Below the pieces are notes generated by a model, which was given only the letters and a program-made list of their open reading frames with translations, was not told the DNA's origin and did not search any database. A DNA stretch of 64,000 bases from Histomonas meleagridis (lineage: Eukaryota > Parabasalia > Tritrichomonadida > Dientamoebidae), in assembly GCA_020186115.1 (NCBI GenBank), contig WSYJ01000019.1, positions 54,558 to 118,557 on the forward strand, written 5' to 3'. The translations under genes were made by a program, and so were the position numbers. Shown here piece after piece: positions 40,390-49,452 of the stretch; positions within the stretch are counted from its first letter, which is position 1; each line of letters opens with the position of its first letter.

Positions 40390-40690
40390 TCACATTTTAG
40401 CAAAGATAAAGAACTGATATACCCATATTAATAGGTAAGCTCGTTTCTCAATGAAATCAAACTTTTTGGATACATCAGATGAGATTTTTCTAAGGTTTAT
40501 AATTCTAATGAATTTTGTATAGTTTATCGACTGTACTTTCGAATATTTTTCGTTTAAATTATTTATCCGTTTATTGAATGGTTTATTGATCGGTATGTCA
40601 TTACTCCAAAAATCATCATACAGTGATGACGATCCGTAAACCATTAAATTCCACTTATGATCGCCAACGGCGACTTTATTCACAGCCTAA
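40390..40690 (-). pseudogene. C-terminal fragment of an unknown protein cut by the MULE
   Basis: An open frame without a proper ATG at its start, reading NKVAVGDHKWNLMVYGSSSL and ending YLLIWVYQFFIFAKM. It begins exactly at the left MULE end (about 40690), so the N-terminal part seems to have been removed by that insertion. The other side of the MULE has no matching continuation. Not recognised. Confidence 0.4.
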
Positions 40691-40732
40691 GGATACTCCA
40701 AAATTGTACATTAATTTTTAATTTCACTGCAA

Positions 40733-40834
40733 CCGAAAATTGGCTCTCAATTGGTTTCTATAGAAATATTTCAATTCAATTTCATAATGAATAATCTACG
40801 ATTTTCGCTTTTTGAACAAAAATAAAATTATGCA
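40733..40834 (+). repeat. Left terminal inverted repeat of the MULE
   Basis: Pairs with 45485-45595 on the opposite strand. Several runs of 10-17 identical bases are visible by eye. Confidence 0.7.
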
Positions 40835-41057
40835 ATAATGCTGAAACAGATATTATTAAGAGAAATTGTTTGCAAACAGCTGAAACAGCACAGTGTGCTT
40901 GACAGAAACATCCTCTTTCAAAATTGAAATAAAACATATAATTTGAATATTATCAAAAACCTCAAAACTATGACTGATATTTTCGATTATTTTTTTAGAA
41001 TTGGAAATTAACCCAATATCTAGCATCAAGGCATCAAATATTAACACTGAAATCAAA

Positions 41058-41318
41058 ATGCGTGGTGTTATTGTTAGGATTAGCAACGTAACGAAGAATA
41101 AATTCAGATTACAAGAATATGATTCCAATTCAAATGATTTTCCGAAATGCATCCTCTGTTCGTATGACAAACTAGTTGATATAGAAATTAACATAGAAGA
41201 CTATGTTGAAGTTGATGGAATTGTTAAATTCAATCAACAATTGAAGGAAATTTATGTTGAGGTGAAGAGTGTGAAAATTATTACTAAAGAAGAAGCAGTT
41301 GTCTCGAGAACAAATTAA
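41058..41318 (+). CDS. OB-fold-like small protein of the MULE
   Basis: The frame is open from about 40990 without an ATG until 41058 (MRGVIVRISNVTKNKFRLQE). Strand-rich sequence with VRISNV, CILCSYDK, EDYVEVDGIVKFN and KEIYVEVKSVKII follows the pattern of a single OB fold as in RPA-type proteins. It overlaps the transposase frame by about 20 bases in another phase, so either the two are co-translated or the N-terminus of the transposase has been frameshifted from it. A DNA-binding role in transposition would be plausible but is inferred. Confidence 0.5.
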   Translation: MRGVIVRISNVTKNKFRLQEYDSNSNDFPKCILCSYDKLVDIEINIEDYVEVDGIVKFNQQLKEIYVEVKSVKIITKEEAVVSRTN

Positions 41319-42921
41319 TAGTATTTATTCTAAAAATAAAAAATTAAAATGTCATAATAAATATTTAGAAACTCAGGAATTAATTGATTATTTGGATTCA
41401 ATTGAAGGACGAACATTTGCTCTTCAGAATGTAGATGATGAAAATATTATTCATAGAAAACCAGTTGCAACTTTCACTAAATATAAACTTCAAAACTTAT
41501 CTTTATATTCTGATTTTATCGCAATTGATCCAACATTTGCCAGTTTGACAACAAATTGGTCTATTATTTCTCTGACAGTTATTGGACCTGAGAGAGAAAT
41601 TAGAAGTGCAGGTATAATTTTCACATATTCGTTAAAGGCCGAAATTTTTTATTGGATATTAAAATTAATATGCACTGAACTTCCAAGTGCAGGAATTTTA
41701 CAAACAATTTGTTCTGATGATGATGTTGGTCTTGATGGAGCATTTACTTTAATACAAAAGGGAGATGATAATGAGTTAAAAGAAAAGATCAATAAAATAC
41801 AGCGTGTTATTTGTTTTTGGCATAAAATGTCCGACTTTATTCAATATTTAAATTCACAAAATCTCCCTGATGACCGAAAGTTATATTTAATAAATAAATT
41901 TCGATATATGGGAATGACTAGATTCAAATCTATTGCACTATCAATTTTTGAAGAATTAAAATCAATTTCTCAAATTTCTAAATATTTAGAAGATAATGTA
42001 TCAAAAAAGTTGTATTCAATATGCAAAAGTCTCATTAATAGTTTTACTTGCGGCTATAATACTAGTTCAATTGCAGAGTCATCAAATCGTCAACTAAAAA
42101 ACATATTACCAGATAGAAAATTAAGTTTAAAAGAAGTTCGTTTATTCATTACTGAAAGTCATCAACAATCATTTAATGAAAGGAAGTATATCAAAGGGGT
42201 AAAACCACATAAATTAAAAGAACCAAATTTAATTACAATTATGTCAAAATTAAATGTTTCTGAAGCAATTGCAGAAGCGATCACAGGATCATGGAAAAAG
42301 GCCAAAACATTAAAAGGAATGCTTTTTTGTGATGATTATATATTTGATGAAGAATACACATCAAAACATATAGAAAAATATTCTGAGATATTTAAGGTCC
42401 ATGATTTAATCTGTAATTGCAATAAACAATTACAAGTTGGTATCCCATGTTCACATATAATTAATGTTCTAGAAATGAATAATTTAAGCGTAATAGATAA
42501 TATCAAAATAGCAAACAGATGGGTACTAAATCAGCGAAACTTTATTTATCATCATGAAGGTTCAAAATCTTTTGAAGAAATTACTTATAGAATCACACAT
42601 TTAAGTCCTCAAGAAAGATTTGTTTTACTTCGGGCAAAGGGAACACCATTATATGAATTGGCAAGTAGAAGTCAGGATAAATTCGAAAAAGCTATGGCTT
42701 CTTTAGATTTTCTAGAAAAAGAACTAAATAATGAATCAATAGAACAGATTGCTACTGATGAAATAGGAATTAGAGCCGGAAAAGGTAAAATTCAAGAAAT
42801 ACGAAAAAAGTTAATCCGCGTCAATGTCTCATCTGTTCAAAGCCGCCTAATACAAAAAGATGCCACAGAAGAGGTGAAGTACTTAAATTTGTTCAAGAAG
42901 GTGGCACAATCTTTGGATTAA
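41299..42921 (+). CDS. Mutator-like (MULE) transposase
   Basis: 540 codons. The DDE triad is visible: FIAIDPTFAS (first D, about residue 77), ICSDDDVGLDG (second D, about 140) and SSIAESSNRQLKN (E, about 258). The helical insertion with RVICFWHKMSDF lies between them. A SWIM zinc finger follows (CNCNKQLQVGIPCSHIINVL, about 373-392), as is typical for MULE/FAR1-type transposases. No ATG lies at the beginning; the frame opens from a non-ATG codon within the OB-fold ORF, so the start is uncertain. The protein cuts and moves elements with long inverted ends. The core is uninterrupted and could be active. Confidence 0.85.
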   Translation: MSREQINSIYSKNKKLKCHNKYLETQELIDYLDSIEGRTFALQNVDDENIIHRKPVATFTKYKLQNLSLYSDFIAIDPTFASLTTNWSIISLTVIGPEREIRSAGIIFTYSLKAEIFYWILKLICTELPSAGILQTICSDDDVGLDGAFTLIQKGDDNELKEKINKIQRVICFWHKMSDFIQYLNSQNLPDDRKLYLINKFRYMGMTRFKSIALSIFEELKSISQISKYLEDNVSKKLYSICKSLINSFTCGYNTSSIAESSNRQLKNILPDRKLSLKEVRLFITESHQQSFNERKYIKGVKPHKLKEPNLITIMSKLNVSEAIAEAITGSWKKAKTLKGMLFCDDYIFDEEYTSKHIEKYSEIFKVHDLICNCNKQLQVGIPCSHIINVLEMNNLSVIDNIKIANRWVLNQRNFIYHHEGSKSFEEITYRITHLSPQERFVLLRAKGTPLYELASRSQDKFEKAMASLDFLEKELNNESIEQIATDEIGIRAGKGKIQEIRKKLIRVNVSSVQSRLIQKDATEEVKYLNLFKKVAQSLD

Positions 42922-43028
42922 AGCATTGTTCAATATGTAATCAAACTGGGCATAATTATAAAAAATGCAAAGCTAAAGAAGCATGGTTAGAAGCTATTCG
43001 AAAGGGTGAACTCCCTCCAATTGAATAA
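42866..43028 (+). pseudogene. C-terminal zinc knuckle of the MULE transposase in shifted frame
   Basis: A second frame, open through the last 50 bases of the transposase, reads GEVLKFVQEGGTIFG and then HCSICNQTGHNYKKCKAKE, a CCHC zinc knuckle, and stops at 43026-43028. A one-base change at about 42865-42895 explains the shift. MULE transposases often end with such a knuckle, so the original protein was probably about 45 residues longer. Confidence 0.7.
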
Positions 43029-43191
43029 ATTTGTTTTGCTTAATTTTATTTGTATTGTTTTTATTTTATATGAAAGTTTCGTTATTTTGTTAGCTTTACA
43101 TAAATACGTTTATATCAGTACTGATACTATTTCAAAGAGTTGCTATATGTTTATGAGCACCGTGTGCTCTGGAAATGTACCCTATTATTAA

Positions 43192-43774
43192 ATAGCAAGT
43201 TATCGACATTGCATACATTATATATTGCATTAATTAAAATGAATTAAAAAAAAAAAAAAAAAAAACAATTATTATTATCAAAATAAATTACGATCAAAAA
43301 AAAAGATAATGTGAAATATTTAATCGTCTCGGCATTACAACACAAATTTTATATCAATGTTACATTAAAATTCATTTTTGACTTAATTAATATTTTATAA
43401 ATTGATCAATAATATCAATTGCTTCGCATATAAATTTTTATGAATTGTCATGTTCTACATATTAATTATGTTTTATTAATTTAAAATGTTATAAAATTTA
43501 ATCTTTACGACGATCAGAGCAATTAGAAAAAAAGAGGAAAAAATATACAATGTTATGTGGAGGTTGGATGGAAATAATTATAATCAATTGCTCATTGAAA
43601 TAATAATGTAAACATTGATTTGTATACTTTTTGAATCTAATTGATCATATGAGCTCCATTTCTGGAATTAGAATAAGTTTGAATTGTTATGGACAGAAAA
43701 AATTCGAAATTATTCGGTTTCGGTATAAAGTGATGAATATCTTTTATAAAAAAACACAAAATAGTACAATGAAA
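43192..43774. other. AT-rich spacer inside the MULE
   Basis: A poly-A run (about 43247-43264) and AT-rich sequence; no convincing gene. Confidence 0.5.
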
Positions 43775-43833
43775 GGTTTTGATCGTCATACATTGAAAAA
43801 GCTTCGCTTTTTCAATGTATGACGATCAAAACC
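43775..43833. repeat. Perfect palindrome, 28-bp arms with 3-base loop
   Basis: Arms 43775-43802 and 43806-43833 are exact reverse complements (outer end GGTTTTGATCGTCATACATT). It lies downstream of the IS481-like pseudogene and could be the end of that element or a transcription-end hairpin. It does not share sequence with the palindromes at 24291 and 36241. Confidence 0.92.
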
Positions 43834-44023
43834 GCTCGTGCCTTTATCACTCGCAAAAATATATCACTAAACAACCAAACGATTATATTTTTTATAATAA
43901 TTTGTAAGAGAATTTATTAACAGTCATCATTAAAAAAAAAATTAAGCCTTCCGGTTTATTCAATTTGATGGGTTGAATGGTTTTGTTTGACCATCAACAG
44001 ACCACATTGTAGGAATTGTTGGG

Positions 44024-44821
44024 TTACAGTGGTTTCCTTAATTGTATCGCTGTACTCCAAAACCGTTCGCATTTGCCGTTTTGCTGGGGGTTCTTCACTC
44101 GTGTTATAACGATTTTTATCCCATTGGTATTACAAAATTCTTTAAAATTTCCTTAAAATTCAGTACCATTATCGGTCCATATACAATATGGACGGTTACG
44201 ATATTGAATTGCAATTTCGAGAACGGTTTTAATAACGTCAAAATCTTTTGTTGGAATCAATTCATGATGAACAACATACCTTGAATAGTCATCAATAAAT
44301 GCTATTAGATATTGACCATCAAAGTGGTGAAGATCGGTGTGCCATATTAAATCGGGGTTATCGGCTTCGTATCGGCACCGTTGTTTTTGAGGAACTTGGT
44401 TTGGTTTTGTATATTTCATAAGAGAATTACTCTTTAAGGTCTTATATACCATATTATGAGTAATCTTTTTGAATAATTGGTTATTGGGAGCTTTTGCAAC
44501 GAGTTGTTCATAAATTTTGGTTGCTCCCATTCCCGATTCTTTTTGCACCGATAGTATCGTTCCTCTAAACTGCTCCAAGATAACGGTCTCTCTTCTTCCT
44601 CTTCGGAAATCGACTTTTAGCCCCAGTTTTTCAAAACCTCTTTTAATAGCTCCTGGGCTAACAATTTGTGTCCTTATGCGCGTGAACCCTGACCTGTCCT
44701 TTTGTACTATTTTGGCATTTTTGGAGGCTTCCATTAATGTCGTAACTCCGTTTTCGATGTCAACGGCAGTTTGAATGAGCCAATCAGTATCAAATTTCAT
44801 TGCTTTTCTTCCAGCTTTCAT
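44024..44821 (-). pseudogene. IS481-like DDE transposase/integrase with in-frame stop
   Basis: ATG 44821 opens 222 codons, ended by TAA at 44153-44155; the same frame then continues to 44024. An N-terminal helix-turn-helix region (MEASKNAKIVQKDRSGFTR, GATKIYEQLVAKAP) precedes an rve-type catalytic core. This contains IWHTDLHHF (first D), YLIAFIDDYSRYV, CIWTDNGTEF (second D) and, after the stop, NPQQNGKCERFW with the catalytic Glu at about 44066. The spacing and wording resemble bacterial IS481 transposases more than Maverick or retroviral integrases. The base composition is less AT-rich than the surroundings. The nonsense codon removes the Glu, so this copy is dead unless UAA is read through. 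Confidence 0.78.
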
Positions 44822-44824
44822 TTT

Positions 44825-45210
44825 TAAAAAGGATTGTATAATTTATTTATTTAATATTAATATTTAAATATTTTTGATTTATTAAAATTTTGATGTGAAT
44901 TTTGATTTATTATTATTTTTCAATACTTTATACCGAAATTGAATAATGGTAGACACATCAAATTTGTTGACACTTTTGTCATCGATAAAAATACCAAATA
45001 ACTGCATAATTTCCACTTTTTGAATACTTCACACGGAAATTGAATAATTTCGAATTTTTTACGTCTACAACAGAATAAGTTTCAGATCATCTTTATTCAA
45101 ACCCCATGTTCAGCATGTATTATCTATATCAAATGAAAGTCGTTCAAATTTTATATTTGCCGAATTATATTTGAATGATTTGAGCAAATGTTGGTACATA
45201 AAATGATGAA
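44825..45210. other. Spacer without gene
   Basis: AT-rich. A TTCCACTTTTTGAATACTTC block at about 45008 resembles the GGTACT-family transposon ends, so an old transposon end may lie here. Confidence 0.4.
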
Positions 45211-45214
45211 AAGA

Positions 45215-45430
45215 AACACATATAGGTGAGAATTAGCACATATAAGTGAGGATAAGCAGATATAAAATAGAACAAGCACATATAAGTGAAAATAAATAAG
45301 AACAAATGAGAGTTAGTACATATAAATGAGAATTAACATAAAACAATGAAATTAACAAATATAAGTTAGAACAAATATAGTTAGTGAAAATAAGCACATA
45401 TAGATGAGAATTAACGTGAAACAAGAAGAA
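45215..45430. repeat. Minisatellite, about 18-22-base unit
   Basis: About ten imperfect units of the type GCACATATAAGTGAGAAT or variants (ACATATAAATGAGAATTA, AACAAATATA). It is open in one minus-strand frame only because of the repetition; no gene is claimed. Confidence 0.75.
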
Positions 45431-45484
45431 TCACAAAGCAGATAATGATATATTACAACATTCATTCCACATCATCTTTGCCAA

Positions 45485-45691
45485 ATTTTATTTCTGTTCA
45501 AAAAAAAAAAAAAACGAAAATTGTAAATTATTCATAATGAAATTGAATTGAAATGTTTTTTCAGAAAACTAATTGAAAGCCAATTTTTGAATGCAAATTA
45601 CACCTAATTCAAATTCTCCATTATGATTAAATGCGGCCTCCACTTTTTGAAAAGGTAGTATTCAAATTTCCCACGGTTGTGAGATAGTACC
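45485..45691 (-). repeat. Right terminal inverted repeat of the MULE
   Basis: The inner part pairs with 40733-40834. The outer end (minus strand from 45691) reads GGTACTATCTCACAACC, then GGGAAATTTGAATACTACC, which resembles the ends at 45742, 51974 and 61504. Confidence 0.65.
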
Positions 45692-45741
45692 GTTTGATTA
45701 TTTGGTTTAATCTTATTTTCTGTGATACTAGTAGGTGTAAA
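45692..45741 (-). pseudogene. Retrotransposon spacer scrap between two transposon ends
   Basis: Fifty bases on the minus strand encode TPTSITENKIKPNNQT, the K-P-I spacer repeat of the retrotransposon family (cf. 63100-63150). It shows that the MULE and the GGTACT-end at 45742 both landed in copy R4. Confidence 0.55.
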
Positions 45742-45990
45742 TGGGTACTCTTTAAGATAAATGGGAGAATTTGAATACCTCGCTCTCAAAACGTGGAAAT
45801 GTCTATCAATTATGCATGATTTTTTGAATAGCATTGAAAAAATCTTTTTCGAAATGTTTTTATGAGGACATATTTATTCACAAATTTGATTTTTATGTTT
45901 TACATCTCTTGACATGAAAATTTCTGATAATTTATAAAATATCAATGCTGAATTATCCAATATTGAGCTAATTCGTAAAATTCACTAATG
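45742..45990 (+). repeat. Solo GGTACT-family transposon end
   Basis: GGGTACTCTTTAAG, GGGAGAATTTGAATACCTC and then ATGATTTTTTGAATAGCATT match 51974-52100 and the minus strand of 61504-61380. No partner end is adjacent. Confidence 0.65.
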
Positions 45991-45994
45991 CAAT

Positions 45995-47935
45995 ATAGAA
46001 AGCTAGAATGAGAAAGATGACAAATGTGGATTATACTGAATAATATTATCATAATATGTGACAGTTTCGAATATTGGATTAATTTCATGTACTTGAACAT
46101 TTGGTTCGGTAACTAAAGTCGATTTTGTTGAGTTTTGATTAAGAATACTCTCATGGTTAAAACTTAATGTAGTTTCATAATTCATATTTCCATTATTGAT
46201 AATTAAACGATCGGTAAGGATGTTGGTATTCCTCCAAAAGTTACTATTATTGATCAACGTTCAATTAATATAGATTTTTTGTTTAAGACAACTTACTGCA
46301 ATATTGGAGATATAACTGATTTTTGGATCATTTAGATTAGGTCTAAAGGGCATTTGACAAGGTTTGTTTGGTCCTACAAAATATCTTAAATCGAGTAGAC
46401 CTCGTTCGATTTTCCTGGGCTATAGGGGAATCCTTGGAGTATATTCATGTATAACTAAGATTCCTGACTCTATTGTGACTTGTCCTCTATATGAAATAAG
46501 ACCTCGAATCATTAGCGTTAACGTTCACCTCAGTAATTTCTGAAGTAACGATATCCTCATTCGAGTGATTCGATATAGAGTCCGATTCATCGTATTCCGT
46601 GCTTTTTTGAGAATTAATAGTATTGTCAATACCAACATACACAATTGGGTGGTATTGGTATTTAATCTATCCCACATCAGTGTTTTCGTTAGCAGCGTTA
46701 GGGTTAATGTTTTCATTATTATTATTGTTATCGAACAATAAGTATTCAGACTATATTAATACTGCTAAAACAATCCTTTTAGCGTATTTCTTAAAGTTGT
46801 ATTTAGAATTAGCCAGTGATTTTAATGAGTCTAACGATGTCTTTTGCCATGCTCCTAATGAGGAGATGACGATTACATGAAGTTTGACTTCTCTTCCTGT
46901 TTGGTTCTTTATTTCTTCACATAAGTTTTTATATTTATCTAATTAATCCTCATATCTGGTATCTAATTAATCTTCATATCTGGTATCTAAGTTATCTTAA
47001 TTGTCTTCATTGACATCTCCATAAGGAACTGTCACTTCAATAATAACATACTCGTTGTTGTTATCGATATACCAAATGTCTGGTCTTAGACTTTTAATTT
47101 CACCTTGTATGGTGCTCCCCTAAATATTTTTAACAGTATTATCAAGGTTTATTATTGGTCTTTGACCTCTTTTGACTTTAATCATGTTAACTATTTCCCT
47201 AATCACCGCGTCATGTATTTTCTTAAATTAATGAATAATGACTTTACAGTCATTAATTTTATGTCTAAGTTAGTCAGGTTGATTACATAACAGGCATAAA
47301 CCTTGTATATTATTATTGGCTAATCTTTTATGTTGGTTAGTGAAGAAATTGTTAGTCCTAGCTTCAATAGTGAATTTAACTAAATTATTCTTTATTTTGC
47401 TAGAATATTGATTTAAAAGATTGGAGATTTTATTGTTTTTGAGTGTTTTGAATGTATGACCTCTTAAAGTGAGTTTAATAAATTCATTGAAGTGGAATTC
47501 ATTATGGTAATCGTTGATAATTTTTAAGAAATCAGATTGATTAAAAACTGATTTTAATTTAATGTCTTCAATAGATAAAGTAATTTCTTCTAAGGAATTA
47601 TTTGTATTTGGAAATTGATAGTCCAAATCATCATCTGAATTTAAATCATAAAAAAAACAGTATTATCTCCATCATCTTCCAAGTCAATTTCTGCTTCATT
47701 AAATAATTGCAATTTGAAGTCATTTCTTTCTAATATTTGAAGGACTCGGTCAAAAAGGTTTGAAGTTCCGAGTTTATTCCTTCTATTATCCGGATTTATA
47801 GCTTCAAATAATTTATTCCTTGGTTGATTTGCATCGATATTATTAAATCTATAACATTTTTCATCCCAACATAAAGATTAGAAAATGTTTCTGATAAACA
47901 TATTTTGAGAAAACCATAGATGTTCAAAAAAATAC
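45995..47935 (-). mobile_element. R4: 5'-truncated retrotransposon copy joined to ORF-A of the next unit
   Basis: On the minus strand, reading from 47935: thumb region (SLCWDEKCYRFNN), RGHTFKTLKNNKIS, CCHC (CLLCNQPD, about 47290, followed by LRHKINDC), nuclease (RPDIWYIDNN about 47075, IEVTVPYGD, VIVISSLGAWQKTS about 46865), then without gap ORF-A from its middle (GLISYRGQVTIESG, about 46500), NTNILTDRLIINNGN (about 46235) and NVQVHEINP. Frames are broken several times. This is the third locus where nuclease is followed by ORF-A. Confidence 0.8.
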
Positions 47936-48040
47936 GTTATTTTGGCTTAACGGAAAAAGAGGGTACCCTTGAATTTTTTTAATTTTATAAAACTAAAATC
48001 ATTTAAACTTGTTAAAAAAGTCATCAAACAGTATAATATT

Positions 48041-48688
48041 TTAGTTGTATTTTAGAATACAAACATAATGACATGCACTTCCTAATGCAATCATTACATG
48101 AAAGATTGCATGGCAGTACTTTTTGGTTTTTCCAAGTGTAAAGAAGATTGTTGCAAGTGTGTACATTATTCCCCCGAAAAGGAGCCATCTTAGTCCATTT
48201 TTGCTCATTCGTTGTACAAGTGTTTTGGCATTGAAAGAAATAGACCATCCCATTGCAATATAAAACCAAATTGTATACTTGAAGATAGTATCAAAGAAGA
48301 AAATTTTTGTGATAATTCCTGTTAATGCAATGATCCATATAACAATTAACATTATATTACCGCTCCTTCCTTTCATAGTATTAAGTGAAATTGGAGTGTA
48401 GCTTCCCGCAATTAAGATATAAACTGAACAATGGTCAACATATCTCATGAATTTTTTAAACTTCAAATGAGTAAGACCATGATACAGGCAAGAAGATGAA
48501 TACAGTATAATCATTGAAAGGGAAAAAATTATGTTTCCTATCAACTTACGATTGTTATGTGATTTCAAAGCAGATTTTATCAAAAAATAAGAGCCTACGA
48601 ATGACAGGAAAGCCGGGATTCCATGTGTTATACTGTTTATAACCTCTTCGCCTTCATGCCATACAGGCAGCGATTTCATCGATGACAT
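48041..48688 (-). CDS. PAQR / hemolysin-III family seven-helix membrane protein
   Basis: 215 residues from ATG 48688. The signature is that of the HlyIII/adiponectin-receptor superfamily: GEEVINSITHGIPAF near the N-terminus (E, N and the T-H pair), SSSCLYHGLTHLKF (S-x-x-x-x-H) in the third segment, DHCSVYILIAGSYTP in the fourth, and the C-terminal CHAIFHVMIALGSACH with two zinc-type His. Seven hydrophobic segments can be counted. Bacterial and eukaryotic members are putative metal-dependent hydrolases or membrane-lipid homeostasis factors; a lytic role should not be assumed. The length (about 215) matches the family, the frame is intact and it lies divergently from the exchanger gene. Confidence 0.9.
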   Translation of the reverse strand: MSSMKSLPVWHEGEEVINSITHGIPAFLSFVGSYFLIKSALKSHNNRKLIGNIIFSLSMIILYSSSCLYHGLTHLKFKKFMRYVDHCSVYILIAGSYTPISLNTMKGRSGNIMLIVIWIIALTGIITKIFFFDTIFKYTIWFYIAMGWSISFNAKTLVQRMSKNGLRWLLFGGIMYTLATIFFTLGKTKKYCHAIFHVMIALGSACHYVCILKYN

Positions 48689-48689
48689 T

Positions 48690-49452
48690 AGAAAGAATTA
48701 CTTGAGAACAAGAATAAATTCAATAACTATACCGTTTAAACGTATTTTCAATGCATTCAATATTCCCTATCGTCGACCATTATTGGTGGGAGAAGCGTAA
48801 GCGAAAAATTTCATTGTGAAATTTTTATACAACTCAAAAATATTAATAAACATTGAGAGTAAACCATACACCACATGTTTTATATGAATTAATTGGTCTA
48901 TTTTTTGGATATTTTTATTTTTTAATTTCAAATAAATAAACTCGAGTAAGTAACGTTACTTATGCACAAAAAGTCGAAAACCGCAAAATTGTGAAGCATG
49001 CTTCAGTCTCAACCTTTTCTCTGATAATGATTTAGGTCATTAATGGTTCGTTTTGTCACAAATTGGAAGAGTGTTGAAAACAATCAAGAAATGATAAGTT
49101 GATGATTTCAATTTTTTATAAATAATAAATAAAATTAAATAAGAAGCGAGTGTCAATTTTATAATCTCGAAGCTATGATTATTATTTCTCAAACGAGACA
49201 TGTTGATGAAAGTAGGATGTATCGTCTTTGTTCGACCAATTATTTTCATTTTTTATATAGTTTACATCCCAAATTGAGTAATTTCCAACCTGACAGGTTT
49301 ACAACAATGGAATTCTTAACATATTTCAAAGGGATCTATCGCTCTTTCCACCAACAAATCCCGGTTTGGCCACTCAAATTTGAAAAGACTTAAAACGATG
49401 ATTCCAACTTTTCACTTTTTAATAATATATCAATTACTTTCGAGAGAAGCCA
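48690..49452. other. Intergenic region between divergent host genes
   Basis: No gene seen. It probably contains both promoters; a TCA-type initiator candidate lies about 15 and 21 bases before the two ATGs. A hairpin-like CACAAAAAGTCG fragment near 48964 resembles transposon ends. Confidence 0.5.

Larger units (their letters stand above)
40690..45691 (+). mobile_element. Mutator-like transposon with about 100-bp inverted repeats
   Basis: The inner terminal regions 40733-40834 and 45485-45595 are inverted repeats with shared blocks AAAATTGGCT, TTTCAATTCAATTTCAT, ATGAATAAT and GAACA.AAATAAAAT. The outer right end is GGTACTATCTC (minus strand from 45691) and the left end is near GGATACTCC (40691). 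Contents are an OB-fold ORF and a MULE transposase on the plus strand, then a palindrome, an IS481-like pseudogene on the minus strand and a minisatellite. The last three may be nested insertions. Confidence 0.7.

Noticed and set aside
44153..44821. Integrase of the Polinton-like elements
   Set aside because: It is not linked to copies A-C, lies between MULE ends, and its core wording fits IS481-type transposases; kept only as an alternative.
45233..45424. Leu/Ser/Tyr-rich minus-strand frame
   Set aside because: Produced by the 18-22-base minisatellite; no gene-like composition.
48024..48269. Cys/Asn-rich minus-strand frame of 81 codons
   Set aside because: Alternate frame of the intact PAQR gene.
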